A stretch of 64,000 bases of DNA from Flammeovirga pectinis (GCF_003970675.1 NZ_CP034562.1:5022501-5086500), one strand, 5' to 3'. Positions 52,064 to 61,371 are shown, counted from the stretch's first letter. The notes: a model not told the origin generated them from the sequence alone. Numbers and translations are program-made.

Positions 52064-52073
52064 GTATACAAAA

Positions 52074-52109
52074 AAAGCCCGATGAATAATTTATTCATCG
52101 GGCTTTTTT
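52074..52109. terminator. Bidirectional terminator between gatC and the Spy-like gene
   Basis: A stem of about 13 bp (52076-52088 with 52092-52104) is flanked by A and T runs on both sides, between convergent genes. Confidence 0.9.
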
Positions 52110-52125
52110 ACAATCAACTTCTTAA

Positions 52126-52617
52126 TTATAAGTTATTGATTAATGGTAATTCTTGTGTCATGCTTAAATCAATTACAGTGTTTAATTGACTCATGATTTG
52201 AGAAAAACGAGCAGCTGTTTGAGTAGAAACTACTTTTTTCATCTGCTTGTAATATTTTTGATTTAATGTAATTTCTTGCTTATTCAATTTGAAGGCAATA
52301 CTCATTAATTCATCTGTTCTTTTTGCATCAAGAGTTTCAAAGCTTTCAGCATATTCTTTTAATAAAGCATATTGCTCGTTAAGAATTTTACTTTGATCAT
52401 ATTCATATTTGTCATAAACAGGCCAAAAATGTTCAGCTTCTGCTTCTGATAAATTCATGTTTTCTTTTAGAACTCCTCTTTTTTCGGCTTTAATAAGGGT
52501 TTTGATAGTTTCAAAATCCATACTCTGACCTTGAACTTGAGTTGATAAAGAAGGAGATTGCGCGTAAAGACTGAAGCTTGCGAATAATGCAACTATCGTG
52601 ATAATAAATTTTTTCAT
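52126..52617 (-). CDS. Periplasmic Spy/LTXXQ-like helical protein
   Basis: This 163-residue protein has a signal peptide cut after YAQ (about residue 20). The mature part is almost entirely helical, with an N-terminal hydrophobic loop, a helical hairpin (about 40-140) and repeated Lys/Glu pairs. It resembles small periplasmic chaperones of the Spy/CpxP type, common in Bacteroidota, but LTXXQ motifs are not clear. A chaperone role is inferred. It is a single gene with a bidirectional terminator downstream. Confidence 0.65.
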   Translation of the reverse strand: MKKFIITIVALFASFSLYAQSPSLSTQVQGQSMDFETIKTLIKAEKRGVLKENMNLSEAEAEHFWPVYDKYEYDQSKILNEQYALLKEYAESFETLDAKRTDELMSIAFKLNKQEITLNQKYYKQMKKVVSTQTAARFSQIMSQLNTVIDLSMTQELPLINNL

Positions 52618-52790
52618 ATTTTTTTATTGATTGTGTTCAAATTTGAACGTGAATTTTTTTGAAGAGTTCACTACTGGGTCTTAAAAAAAACTAATTTCCG
52701 TATAATTATCATTAAAAAGAAGCTGAAGCGATTTTTTATAAACATTCATTTACTAATTACCTCTTAAAGTTCTTAGGTACAACGACTTTT

Positions 52791-53990
52791 TTATTTTAAA
52801 GTTAACCACTGTTCTGGATCTAGTTTTTCTCCATTCATATTCCATATTTGAAATTGAATCTCGAAGAACCCATCAATATTTTTACCAGCTTTACCAATAA
52901 GTTTATTTTTAGAAATTACATCTCCTACATTTACTTTTACTGTTTCTAGTTTAGAGTATACAGTAAAATAGTCGCCATGTCTTAACATTACTACATTTTG
53001 TAAATTGGGTACTTTAGTTACAGCAGTAACAACGCCTTCAAATACACTTTTTACTTCTGCATTCTCATAAACTCTTAAATCTATACCATGGTTTTCTATT
53101 GTCACTCCACTTAATACTGGGTGAGGACGAATACCAAAATGATTAGTAATAACTGCATCTTTTACTGGCCAATTCAATTTACCTTTTATTTCAGAAAAGC
53201 GAACAGACGTATTTTTACTATTTATCTCAGGTTTTTTATTAGAAGTAGAGGTTGGCTCTTTTATGTCATCAAAATCAGTTGCTTTATTTTTCTTAACATT
53301 AGAAGTTAAAGCAAGCATTTGGCGTTGTAATTCAATAAGTGCCTTACGTTCTAATTTTAGTTTTTGAGCTAGTTCAACTTCTTTCTTCTTTAGATCAGTT
53401 ACTACGAGTTCTTGTCGATCTTCTAATTTTTGAAGTGCTTTTAGTTGTGTGTTTTCTTCAACAAGTAGAGATGATTCTTCTTTATTTCTTGCTTCTAATT
53501 CAATTTTTTTACTCGCTAACAACTCTTGTGACCGTTCAATTTCTAGGATTTGTCTTTTACGAACTTCTTTATAATGTTCTAAATAATTGGCTCTACGGAC
53601 AAACTGACTGAAATTATCACTAGAAAAAACATACGCTAGTTGTTGTAAATCGCCACCTGTTTTATAAACAGCATATACCAATTCAGCATACTCTTCTTTA
53701 AGAATACTAATTTTCTTTTGTAAAGAGTCTATACTATTACTAGCAGCAATAGCTTCTGATTGAGCCTTTTTAATTCTGGTTTTTATTTGACTCAAGAAAT
53801 GTGCTCTCCCTTCAATTTGTGCTTCAATATCATTCAGCTCACTAAGAGAGGTTTCTTTTTTATCTTTAGTACTTTCTAGAATAGCTTCTGTTTTAGCCAC
53901 TTGTTCTTTTGCTTTCTGAATTTCTTCTTGAGAAAAGACATTTGTACTAATAACAGTTATCCAAATAAGTAATATAATTCTCTTACTCAT
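52791..53990 (-). CDS. EnvC-like murein hydrolase activator
   Basis: This 399-residue exported protein has a signal peptide (cut near VFS-Q), a long coiled coil (about 22-235), a Ser/Thr/Lys linker and a C-terminal LytM/M23 domain (about 265-399). The metal ligands are degenerate: Asn300 replaces His in the HxGxD motif (NHGID), YSKL replaces YAHL, and Gln replaces the last His (EIQFQIW). Active zinc binding is therefore unlikely. That is the hallmark of EnvC-type proteins, which switch on amidases during cell division. It was not placed near ftsEX here. Confidence 0.88.
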   Translation of the reverse strand: MSKRIILLIWITVISTNVFSQEEIQKAKEQVAKTEAILESTKDKKETSLSELNDIEAQIEGRAHFLSQIKTRIKKAQSEAIAASNSIDSLQKKISILKEEYAELVYAVYKTGGDLQQLAYVFSSDNFSQFVRRANYLEHYKEVRKRQILEIERSQELLASKKIELEARNKEESSLLVEENTQLKALQKLEDRQELVVTDLKKKEVELAQKLKLERKALIELQRQMLALTSNVKKNKATDFDDIKEPTSTSNKKPEINSKNTSVRFSEIKGKLNWPVKDAVITNHFGIRPHPVLSGVTIENHGIDLRVYENAEVKSVFEGVVTAVTKVPNLQNVVMLRHGDYFTVYSKLETVKVNVGDVISKNKLIGKAGKNIDGFFEIQFQIWNMNGEKLDPEQWLTLK

Positions 53991-54085
53991 TATATATATT
54001 ATAGATTTTCTTTTAAATGTACGGATAGAAAATAAAGGACAATACTTAATATTTATATTTAAAACGCTTTTTTCAAATGAATCCG

Positions 54086-54093
54086 TACTTTTG
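54086..54093 (+). promoter_or_regulatory. Probable -7 box for the FemAB-like gene
   Basis: TACTTTTG fits TAnnTTTG and lies about 70 bases before the proposed TTG start. No clear -33 element was seen. Confidence 0.4.
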
Positions 54094-54161
54094 ACTTACT
54101 ATATTCATAAAATTAATGATATAGCTAAATAATTTAGATACTTCGAATAAGAAATTAACAA

Positions 54162-55103
54162 TTGGGGAAAGAATTTATTATAAAACGATACTCTGAAGAC
54201 GACAAAGACCGTTGGAATAATTTTAATGAAAGGTGTGTTCAACAACATTTTTTCTTTAATCGGAATTACATGGATTATCATAAAGAAAGGTTCTCTGATT
54301 TCAGTTTAATTATTGAAGATAAAAATAAGAATATATTAGCCCTCTTCCCTGCTAATTTATCTGATAATAAAATCTATTCACATCAAGGTTTAACTTTTGG
54401 AGGCTTACTTTATTTACCTCGAACTTTTGTACAAAAGGTAATAGATATTCTTTCATCAATAGAAGCATTTTATACTACTTTTTACATCGAAAAGATCATT
54501 TATAAAGCTATTCCACATATTTATAAAGTAGAACAAGCTGAAGAAGATTTATATGCTTTATTTAAAAATGGATGGAAATTAGTGAGGAGGGATTTTAGTT
54601 CATTAATTGTGTCTACTAAAGAATGGATACCAGACCGTTCACGACTTAAGAATAATAAGATCGCTATAAAAAATAATATTGAACTTAAAGAGTCAACTGA
54701 TTTATTAAGCTTTTGGAACTTACTCTCTAATAATTTACAAGCAAGGCATGGAGTAAATCCTACTCATACTTTTGAAGAAATGCAGTTACTATCCGAATAT
54801 TTTTCTAATAATATCAAATTAATAGGGGCTTTTTCTAATAATAAAATGTTAGCTGGAGCTGTTATTTTTCTAACGGATCATGTAATGAAAATTCAGTATT
54901 CGGTTAATTCAGATAAAGGCCGAAAGATAAAAGCATTAGATGCTCTTTTTACTGAACTTATTAAAATGAATCAAACCGATTTTCTAGATTTTGGTCATTC
55001 TTGTGAATCAAACGGAAGTTACCTTAATGAAGGTTTAGCGAGGTTTAAATATAATTTTAATGCAGAAGGGCTTGTATTTGATACCTACGAAAAATCTCTG
55101 TAG
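54162..55103 (+). CDS. FemAB-like GNAT-fold acyltransferase
   Basis: This 313-residue protein starts at TTG (MGKEFIIKRY). It shows the split GNAT pattern of FemAB-type proteins: an N-terminal half with ILALFPAN and HQGLTFGGL, a central segment with a conserved HGVNPTHTFEEMQLL, and a C-terminal half with LAGAVIFLTD, IQYSVNSD and YNFNAEG. Related proteins transfer acyl or aminoacyl groups to cell-wall precursors or sugars. The substrate is unknown. It is followed after 69 bp by a DUF2480 gene. Confidence 0.7.
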   Translation: MGKEFIIKRYSEDDKDRWNNFNERCVQQHFFFNRNYMDYHKERFSDFSLIIEDKNKNILALFPANLSDNKIYSHQGLTFGGLLYLPRTFVQKVIDILSSIEAFYTTFYIEKIIYKAIPHIYKVEQAEEDLYALFKNGWKLVRRDFSSLIVSTKEWIPDRSRLKNNKIAIKNNIELKESTDLLSFWNLLSNNLQARHGVNPTHTFEEMQLLSEYFSNNIKLIGAFSNNKMLAGAVIFLTDHVMKIQYSVNSDKGRKIKALDALFTELIKMNQTDFLDFGHSCESNGSYLNEGLARFKYNFNAEGLVFDTYEKSL

Positions 55104-55172
55104 TATTTAAATCTTCAATAGCGTACTACTCAAATTCTTGGAGATAAGCAGATTACTTCTCAACTTTGTAGT

Positions 55173-55682
55173 ATGGACGAAATAGTAAATAAAGTAGCAC
55201 AGAGTGCTTTAATTTCTTTTGATCTTGAAGATTTAAAAAGAACTGAAGAGCGAGTGCTTTTAGATATAAAAGATCAACTCTTTCAGGGGTTAGTACTTAG
55301 AGAAAAAGATTTTAGAGGTTTTATCAAAGAACATGATTGGAAACAATATCAGGATAGTCATGTAGCTATAACTTGTTCTGTTGATGCTATTGTACCAACA
55401 TGGGCATATATGCTTATAACAACTCGTTTAGAAAAATATGCCGCAACAATAGTTTTTGGTACTCTTGAAAGATTAGAACAAAAGTTATTCGAAAATTCTA
55501 TTCGAGAATTAGATGTTGATCAGTTTAAAGATAAACCATTAGTTATTAAGGGCTGTAGCGAAGATGTTCCTGTATCTGCTTATGTTGATATTACTGAGCG
55601 CTTAAGACCTATTGTAAAATCGATTATGTATGGAGAACCTTGTAGTACGGTGCCCATCTATAAGCAACCACGTAAAAAATAA
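55173..55682 (+). CDS. DUF2480 family protein
   Basis: This 169-residue protein matches the DUF2480 family, found in Bacteroidota. Landmarks are EIVNKVAQSALI..DLED, FDIKDQLFQGL-type VLREKDFRGFIKEHDW, YQDSHVAITC and AIVPTWAYMLI, and a conserved C-terminal region with GCSEDVPVSAYVDITERLRPIVKSIMYGEPCS. Function is unknown; a cytoplasmic location is expected since there is no signal peptide. Conserved cysteines in the last 40 residues could bind metal, but this is speculation. Confidence 0.88.
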   Translation: MDEIVNKVAQSALISFDLEDLKRTEERVLLDIKDQLFQGLVLREKDFRGFIKEHDWKQYQDSHVAITCSVDAIVPTWAYMLITTRLEKYAATIVFGTLERLEQKLFENSIRELDVDQFKDKPLVIKGCSEDVPVSAYVDITERLRPIVKSIMYGEPCSTVPIYKQPRKK

Positions 55683-55727
55683 AAAATGGCTAACCTCTAA
55701 AAAGAATAAAGGTTAGCCATTTTTTTA
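55681..55727. terminator. Bidirectional terminator between DUF2480 and porin genes
   Basis: A stem of about 16 bp (arms near 55681-55696 and 55110-offset segment 55711-55726) with A and T flanks sits between convergent genes. It overlaps the last base of the DUF2480 stop codon region. Confidence 0.88.
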
Positions 55728-55746
55728 TATCGAATACCTGATTAAA

Positions 55747-57192
55747 TCAGATTCTTAATTGCAATTGCATAACAAAAAGACCTGCGTTATCTGTTACTTT
55801 TAATTCTTGCTTAGCATTTTCCATGTATATTGGACGTAATGAATAAGCTGCTGTTACTTTTACATTCTGACCTATTATAGCCCAGTTTACACCATAATCA
55901 CTTTGGAAAGATGCTTCGTCTAAACCTTCTAAATTCTTATAAGTAAAGGCTACAAACGGCTGTATCTTTTTTTCTGAATCATAAATTGTCTTAGGTAATG
56001 TATAGCCTATTTCTGTATGAAAAATGCTTCCAGTACCGTGAGAGAATTGAGCAAAACCAGGTCCTTGTGGAGGTGTTGTACCGTTAGGGTCACTAGCAGC
56101 GAATCCACCCAAAACATGCGAAGTTCTTAAATAATCATCACCATATTGATAGTTATAATAAACTGCATAAGCTGTTAAACCACCTTTACTATGACCTAAT
56201 GGAGTACTTAAGAAAACATCTGCTGCAAATTTTGTAATATTATTTGTTTCCATTACAAAATCTCCATTTACATCTTCTTTATAAGTTCCTGTTCCCCCTG
56301 GTTGATATTGAAAACCAGCACCAATGTTAAAAACTCTTTTTTGTCCAAAGTAATTCATTTGGCTTGCTCCAGAAACAGATTGAGACTCTACATCCCAAAA
56401 TTGCCAGAATAAATAGCCATTATAGTTATAGTTGGTTTGTTTTAAAAGATGAGTATCACCAACTTCAATTTGTCCATTGCTAGCAAAAGTTTCCATTTCA
56501 GCTTCGTTCATTGGTTTTCCACCATAACCAACAGTTCCAGCATCTGCACTAATAATTGGCTTATTGATAGAAAACTGATACCCTAATTTTTTTAAAGTAA
56601 CACCTCTTACAAAAACACCCATCTGTCTTACAATTGCATCTGTTCTATTTACTTCTGGGAAATTAAAGCCTGGGTTGTCAAGAATAAGGTAGTTATTAGA
56701 ACCAACTCTTGATAAACGAGAAAGTCCTTGCCAAAAGTGAATACCTCCACCAACGTAACTTTTATCTGCAATTTTCATTTGCCCCTGAAAGTCGTGCACA
56801 TACACATTGTCATAAATTGACGAATATGTACCATCACTAGTAGCACCAAAATGAGCAAACAATAGGTATTTACCTTCAATATTAGCATAGAACATTGTTC
56901 TAATTCTACGCATAGCAAAATCACTAAAGTTATTAATAGGCTCTTGAGATAGCTTATTAATAGTTCCAGGGTTAGTTTCTCCAGCTCTCCACCACGTCTG
57001 AATACCAATTATTGTTTTAAAATAAGATGTTTTTTCTTTATTAAGATCTAAACGAAGACCACGCTTAAAAACATCAACACTTTTTTCGTATGATGTTTTC
57101 TCTTGTTTAATTTCAGTCTCTTGTTCTTCTTGTGCAAAAATTGATAATGAGATAAGAGTTAAAATTAATACAGATAATAATTTTTTATTCAT
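55747..57192 (-). CDS. Outer-membrane porin-like beta-barrel protein
   Basis: The start is set at MNKKLLSV, because the -7 box of the promoter overlaps the longer possible start 33 bases upstream. The 481-residue protein has a signal peptide (cut near IFA-Q), an acidic Glu-rich N-terminus and then many amphipathic strands (for example FAMRRIRTMFYANIEGKYLLFAHFGAT), ending in LFVMQLQLRI. This is a barrel of porin type; strand count was not established. The substrate is unknown. Its 3' end shares a terminator with the DUF2480 gene. Confidence 0.75.
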   Translation of the reverse strand: MNKKLLSVLILTLISLSIFAQEEQETEIKQEKTSYEKSVDVFKRGLRLDLNKEKTSYFKTIIGIQTWWRAGETNPGTINKLSQEPINNFSDFAMRRIRTMFYANIEGKYLLFAHFGATSDGTYSSIYDNVYVHDFQGQMKIADKSYVGGGIHFWQGLSRLSRVGSNNYLILDNPGFNFPEVNRTDAIVRQMGVFVRGVTLKKLGYQFSINKPIISADAGTVGYGGKPMNEAEMETFASNGQIEVGDTHLLKQTNYNYNGYLFWQFWDVESQSVSGASQMNYFGQKRVFNIGAGFQYQPGGTGTYKEDVNGDFVMETNNITKFAADVFLSTPLGHSKGGLTAYAVYYNYQYGDDYLRTSHVLGGFAASDPNGTTPPQGPGFAQFSHGTGSIFHTEIGYTLPKTIYDSEKKIQPFVAFTYKNLEGLDEASFQSDYGVNWAIIGQNVKVTAAYSLRPIYMENAKQELKVTDNAGLFVMQLQLRI

Positions 57193-57222
57193 GTAATGAT
57201 AGAGTTCAATAATAATGTTCTG

Positions 57223-57230
57223 CAAAGATA
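57223..57230 (-). promoter_or_regulatory. Probable -7 box for the porin gene (decides the start codon)
   Basis: TATCTTTG on the minus strand fits TAnnTTTG and lies 30 bases before the ATG at 57192. It overlaps the alternative upstream ATG, which would then not be on the transcript, so the shorter start is preferred. Confidence 0.6.
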
Positions 57231-57291
57231 TTGTAGATACATTTCATAAAAAAGGTGAAGAATCTCTATCTAACGATATATTAACATGATT

Positions 57292-57723
57292 TCAATCATA
57301 AAATTCTTTTAACTCCTGTTCTACACGAGCCATTTTATGTTCAACTATTTTTCTAGTATGATGATCTATCCAATGCTCTTTATTGATCACATTAGTATTA
57401 ATACTCTCATAAGAAATGTAAGGGATTCCAAGTGCTTCAAACTCAATTTGAAGATGATCTTCGATAATAACAAAGTTGGTATGTATATCATTACTTAATT
57501 GATATACCTCAATGAGTTCATTTTTTATACTATCTCTTATTTTATTTCTAAACTTAGTTATCTCGAACTTCTCTTTTTGTTGCTGTTCAATAATATCGAT
57601 ATCAGGAATAGTGTATTCAGAAAAAGAATCCCAGTATTTTTCGAAGTTAACATCGATAGCATTTTGAGAGAAGCCAAAAAATGGAAGGATAGTAAAAGTT
57701 AATAGGGTAATAATATTTTTCAT
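57292..57723 (-). CDS. Small secreted protein of unknown function
   Basis: This 143-residue protein has a signal peptide cut near GFS-Q (residue 19). The mature part is acidic and helical, with Lys/Glu-rich stretches and no cysteine. It is not recognised. It lies between the porin gene and lpdA on the same strand, about 100 bp upstream of the porin start. A functional link to the porin is not shown. Confidence 0.5.
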   Translation of the reverse strand: MKNIITLLTFTILPFFGFSQNAIDVNFEKYWDSFSEYTIPDIDIIEQQQKEKFEITKFRNKIRDSIKNELIEVYQLSNDIHTNFVIIEDHLQIEFEALGIPYISYESINTNVINKEHWIDHHTRKIVEHKMARVEQELKEFYD

Positions 57724-57862
57724 GATTGGTAATAGTTAGGATTTACTCTACACTTTCATAAACTCAAATAATGAGCTTAAGTTCAAGAAAATATTTTTTT
57801 CAATGTAATAAATAGCACCTTAAAAGATTTTTCTATCATATCAGTATTATTCTTTTTTTCAC

Positions 57863-57898
57863 AAAAAAAAGCCTTTACACACTAAATGCGTAAAGGCT
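57863..57898 (-). terminator. Terminator after lpdA
   Basis: A 9-bp stem (57870-57878 with 57890-57898) and 11-nt loop are followed by eight T residues on the minus strand. Confidence 0.88.
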
Positions 57899-57925
57899 AA
57901 TTGATATGTTACAATTTAATATTGC

Positions 57926-59329
57926 TTACAAGTGAATACACTCGTCATATGCTAAAGCTGCAGCCTCCATTACCGCTTCAGATAATGTTGGGTGAGGGTG
58001 AACAGCAGTAATAATTTCATGTCCAGTTACTTCTAACTTACGGCCAACAACTGCTTCAGCAATCATTTCTGTAACGTTAGAGCCAATCATGTGACATCCT
58101 AACCATTCGCCATATTTTGCATCAAAGATTACTTTTACAAAACCTTCTTTATGACCAGCAGCACTTGCTTTACCAGATGCAGTGAATGGGAATTTACCAA
58201 CTTTAATTTCGTAACCAGCTTCTTTAGCTTGTTCTTCAGTGTAACCTACAGAAGCAATCTCTGGCGATGCATAAGTACAACCAGGGATGTTATTGTAGTT
58301 CATTGGTTCAGGAGACATGCCTGATATTTTTTCAACACAAATAATACCTTCGTGAGATGCAACGTGTGCTAAAGCAGGACCTTTAACAATATCACCAATT
58401 GCAAAAACAGAAGGAATATTAGTTTGGTAGTAATCATTGATTAGTACTTTTCCTTTGTCGTGTGCAACACCAACTTCTTCAAGACCAATGCCTTCTAAGT
58501 TAGTTTCTACACCTACAGCAGAAAGAACAACATCACATTCAATTACTGTTTCTTTTCCTTTTTTATTGTCAGTAATTTTAACAACACAACCTTCACCTTC
58601 TGTTTCCACAGTTTGAACAGCCGCATTTGTCATTACTTTAATACCTTGTTTTTTGAAGTTACGCTCAAGTTCTTTAGAAACGTCAGCATCTTCGTTAGGT
58701 ACGATACGAGGTAAATATTCAACTACAGTTACTTCTGTACCAATAGAGTTATAGAAGTAAGCGAATTCAACACCAATTGCTCCAGAACCCATTACAACCA
58801 TTTTCTTAGGTTGGTTTTCAAGAGTCATTGCCTGACGGTAGCCAATTACTTTTTTACCATCAATTTTGATATGAGGAAGCTCTTTTGCTCTACCACCAGT
58901 TGCTAAAATGATCTTATCAGCATCATAAACAGTAGCTTTACCTTCAGCATCAGTTACTTCAACTTGCTTAGGACCTACTAATTTACCAAAGCCTAAAAGT
59001 TTCTCAATCTTATTCTTTTTGATTAAGAACTCAACACCTTTACTCATTCCTGCAGCTACACCACGGCTTCTTTGAACCATTGCAGAAAAATCTGCTTCTG
59101 CGCCTTCTACGTTAATACCAAAGTCTTTTGCATGGTTAATGTATTGAAATACTTGACCACTTTTTAAAAGCGCTTTTGTTGGGATACATCCCCAGTTAAG
59201 ACAGATACCACCGATTTCAGCTTTTTCTACAACCGCTACTTTCATTCCTAGTTGAGAAGCACGGATTGCTGCCACGTAACCACCTGGGCCACTACCGATG
59301 ACAATCAGATCAAATTTTGTTGCTGACAT
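57926..59329 (-). CDS. lpdA: Dihydrolipoyl dehydrogenase
   Basis: This FAD enzyme (E3) reoxidises lipoamide in pyruvate and 2-oxoglutarate dehydrogenase complexes and the glycine cleavage system. The 467-residue protein has an N-terminal FAD-binding GSGPGGYVA (12-20), the redox-active disulphide GGICLNWGC (Cys43, Cys48), an NAD-binding GSGAIGVEFA (about 181-190) and the C-terminal His-Glu pair in AVHPHPTLSEAVMEAA. No lipoyl domain is fused to it. It is a lone gene here, with the other complex subunits elsewhere. Confidence 0.95.
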   Translation of the reverse strand: MSATKFDLIVIGSGPGGYVAAIRASQLGMKVAVVEKAEIGGICLNWGCIPTKALLKSGQVFQYINHAKDFGINVEGAEADFSAMVQRSRGVAAGMSKGVEFLIKKNKIEKLLGFGKLVGPKQVEVTDAEGKATVYDADKIILATGGRAKELPHIKIDGKKVIGYRQAMTLENQPKKMVVMGSGAIGVEFAYFYNSIGTEVTVVEYLPRIVPNEDADVSKELERNFKKQGIKVMTNAAVQTVETEGEGCVVKITDNKKGKETVIECDVVLSAVGVETNLEGIGLEEVGVAHDKGKVLINDYYQTNIPSVFAIGDIVKGPALAHVASHEGIICVEKISGMSPEPMNYNNIPGCTYASPEIASVGYTEEQAKEAGYEIKVGKFPFTASGKASAAGHKEGFVKVIFDAKYGEWLGCHMIGSNVTEMIAEAVVGRKLEVTGHEIITAVHPHPTLSEAVMEAAALAYDECIHL

Positions 59330-59397
59330 AATTGATTTACTATTAATATAATTTTTCGTTTTCTGTTTCGTGTGGCAATTTCGTAAAAATTCCCATG

Positions 59398-59405
59398 CAA
59401 AAATA
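59398..59405 (-). promoter_or_regulatory. Probable -7 box for lpdA
   Basis: TATTTTTG on the minus strand fits TAnnTTTG and lies about 69 bases before the lpdA start. No clear -33 element was seen. Confidence 0.4.
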
Positions 59406-59457
59406 CACCTTAGTGAACAAAATAAAAATGATGAACCAAATCACTTTAATATTCCGT

Positions 59458-59465
59458 ACTTTTGT
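59458..59465 (+). promoter_or_regulatory. Probable -7 box for the small membrane protein gene
   Basis: TACTTTTG fits TAnnTTTG and lies 37 bases before the start codon at 59503. No clear -33 element was seen. Confidence 0.45.
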
Positions 59466-59502
59466 ATAAAGAAATAAGTTTATTATTTAAATAATTTTGA
59501 AG

Positions 59503-59778
59503 ATGAAAAGAGCACCATTTTTCAAGCTTCTCCAGTATCGAACATTTAATTTTACCACTAGACATTACGATGCTGATAAAGAAGAAAGAGAGGCAAGAAT
59601 AAAAGCACTTAGAGAGAAATACATAGACCAAGATAGTATAGATAAAAGTGCAGAAGGTTTAGAAAGAAGTATCTCATTTTCCAAAGAAAGAGCAAGAAGA
59701 ACAGAACGTAAACCAATACTAATTAGGGCAGCAATATTGGTTGGTATTTTTGCATTACTTTATATGTTTTTTAAATAG
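59503..59778 (+). CDS. Small tail-anchored membrane protein of unknown function
   Basis: The ATG start is preferred to a TTG two codons upstream. The 91-residue product has a basic N-terminal segment (KRAPFFKLLQYRTFNF), a highly charged helical middle (KEEREARIKALREKY) and one C-terminal membrane helix (about 73-89, ILVGIFALLYMFF). The charged body should lie in the cytoplasm. I do not recognise the family with certainty. It lies upstream of the deoxynucleoside kinase cluster but has its own probable promoter. Confidence 0.7.
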   Translation: MKRAPFFKLLQYRTFNFTTRHYDADKEEREARIKALREKYIDQDSIDKSAEGLERSISFSKERARRTERKPILIRAAILVGIFALLYMFFK

Positions 59779-59869
59779 CAATTATTTGAAAATCAATTGT
59801 TAGTAATTGTTGAGTCTGTTGTTAACAGTCTTTCTATTATTAATGAGTGGAATCTTTTTTTAAATACTA

Positions 59870-59877
59870 TATATTTG
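59870..59877 (+). promoter_or_regulatory. Probable -7 box for the deoxynucleoside kinase cluster
   Basis: TATATTTG fits TAnnTTTG and lies 66 bases before the first kinase start. No good -33 element was seen. Confidence 0.5.
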
Positions 59878-59943
59878 CACCACTTGATTGATGAGCATGT
59901 GCTGTCAGTCTTTTATTACTTCATACTTCAGAGTTTATAATTC

Positions 59944-60576
59944 ATGTATATAGCAATAGCCGGAAACATAGGATGTGGAAAAACCACTTTAACCCAGTTG
60001 CTTTCAGACCGTTTTGGTTGGAGAGCATTGTTCGAGAGTACAACTAATAATCCTTATTTAGAGGATTTTTACGAGGACATGGAAAAATGGGCTTTTCACT
60101 TACAAACCTATTTCTTAAATCACCGTTTTGAACAAATTCAGGAAGCAACAATAGATAATCCGGTTATTCAAGACAGAAGTCTTTACGAAGGAACTTATGT
60201 TTTTACTGAAAATTTAAGACGCTCTGGGTTAATTAATCAACGTGATTTCGAAAACTATACAGCGTTATCGAAATTATATGAAGCTAAAGCAAATGCTCCT
60301 CATTTATTAATTTATTTAAGAGCAGATATAGATAAACTTCAGAAGAATATTCAAAAAAGAGGTCGTGATTACGAACAATCTATCCCTTCAGAATACCTTT
60401 CAAATTTAAATGAATTGTATGAAGAATGGATTGGTAATTATGATAAAGGTGGTTTATTAGTTGTAGATGTAAATGATGTGGACTTTGTAAATAACCCACA
60501 TGATTTTGAAAGAATAGCATCTGCAATAGAATCAGCAATGCGTATCAGAAAGTCGCCAATGGGCTCAATGATCTAA
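59944..60576 (+). CDS. Deoxynucleoside kinase, copy 1 of 3
   Basis: This 210-residue enzyme phosphorylates a deoxynucleoside to the monophosphate in salvage. The P-loop is GNIGCGKTT (7-15), followed by ESTTNNPYLEDFYEDMEKWAFHLQ, which shapes the nucleoside pocket. The DRS motif (QDRSLYEG) and lid region (KRGRDYEQSIPSEYL) are complete. It is the only copy with Cys in the P-loop, and it has Glu-Gly after the DRS motif. The base specificity (dA, dC, dG or dT) cannot be read from sequence. It is first in a tandem cluster, 28 bp before copy 2. Confidence 0.9.
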   Translation: MYIAIAGNIGCGKTTLTQLLSDRFGWRALFESTTNNPYLEDFYEDMEKWAFHLQTYFLNHRFEQIQEATIDNPVIQDRSLYEGTYVFTENLRRSGLINQRDFENYTALSKLYEAKANAPHLLIYLRADIDKLQKNIQKRGRDYEQSIPSEYLSNLNELYEEWIGNYDKGGLLVVDVNDVDFVNNPHDFERIASAIESAMRIRKSPMGSMI

Positions 60577-60604
60577 TTAACTCAATTGAATAAAATATTT
60601 TACT

Positions 60605-61228
60605 ATGTATATAGCAATCGCCGGAAATATAGGCAGTGGCAAAACAACGTTAACAGGTAAGTTAGCAGAACACTTTGGTTGGGAACCTAGATACGAAAGT
60701 GCAGATGATAACCCTTACTTAGAAGATTTTTATGGCGATATGTCTCGTTGGGCATTCCCTTTACAGATATATTTCTTAAATAGTAGATTTCGTCAGGTAA
60801 TGGAAGTGTCTAAAAATGATGCTCCTATTATACAAGACCGTTCTATTTATGAAGATGCTCATATATTTGCTCGTCAGTTAAATAACGACGGACACCTTAC
60901 AAATAGAGACCAAGAATGCTTTAATAAAGTATTTAATTCGGTAACAGATCATGCTCCAGCTCCAGATTTATTAATTTATTTACGTACTAGCGTTCCTCAA
61001 TTGATAGATCATATTCGTAAACGTGGCCGTGAGTATGAACAAAGTATATCTAGAGCTTACCTTACAGGTTTAAATGAATTCTACGAAGAGTGGATTTCTA
61101 ATTATGATCAAGGTAAACTATTAGTAATTGATATGGAAGATCTAGACTTTGTGGAAAATAAAGTAGATTTTGATCAAATTATTGGAAGCATCGATGCTGA
61201 ATTACAAGCAGCAAAAGCTCGTGTATAA
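60605..61228 (+). CDS. Deoxynucleoside kinase, copy 2 of 3
   Basis: This 207-residue paralogue has P-loop GNIGSGKTT, ESADDNPYLEDFYGDMSRWAFPLQ and QDRSIYEDAHIFA, a complete kinase set. It differs from the other two at the pocket helix, with Pro where they have His (WAFPLQ against WAFHLQ or WAFHTQ). This may alter base preference. The lid reads KRGREYEQSISRAYL. It is separated from copy 1 by 28 bp and from copy 3 by 143 bp, so copy 3 may be in the same or a separate transcript. Confidence 0.9.
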   Translation: MYIAIAGNIGSGKTTLTGKLAEHFGWEPRYESADDNPYLEDFYGDMSRWAFPLQIYFLNSRFRQVMEVSKNDAPIIQDRSIYEDAHIFARQLNNDGHLTNRDQECFNKVFNSVTDHAPAPDLLIYLRTSVPQLIDHIRKRGREYEQSISRAYLTGLNEFYEEWISNYDQGKLLVIDMEDLDFVENKVDFDQIIGSIDAELQAAKARV

Positions 61229-61371
61229 TTCTTAATAGAATTAACGATTTCTAGATAGTGTATGTTATTTAATTAGTGTACACTATTTATATGCTCTTTT
61301 TTAAATAAGAAGCATAAACCTCTTTTATTATCAATCAAAAAAAAGAACACTTTTAGGTGTTGCCATACAAT

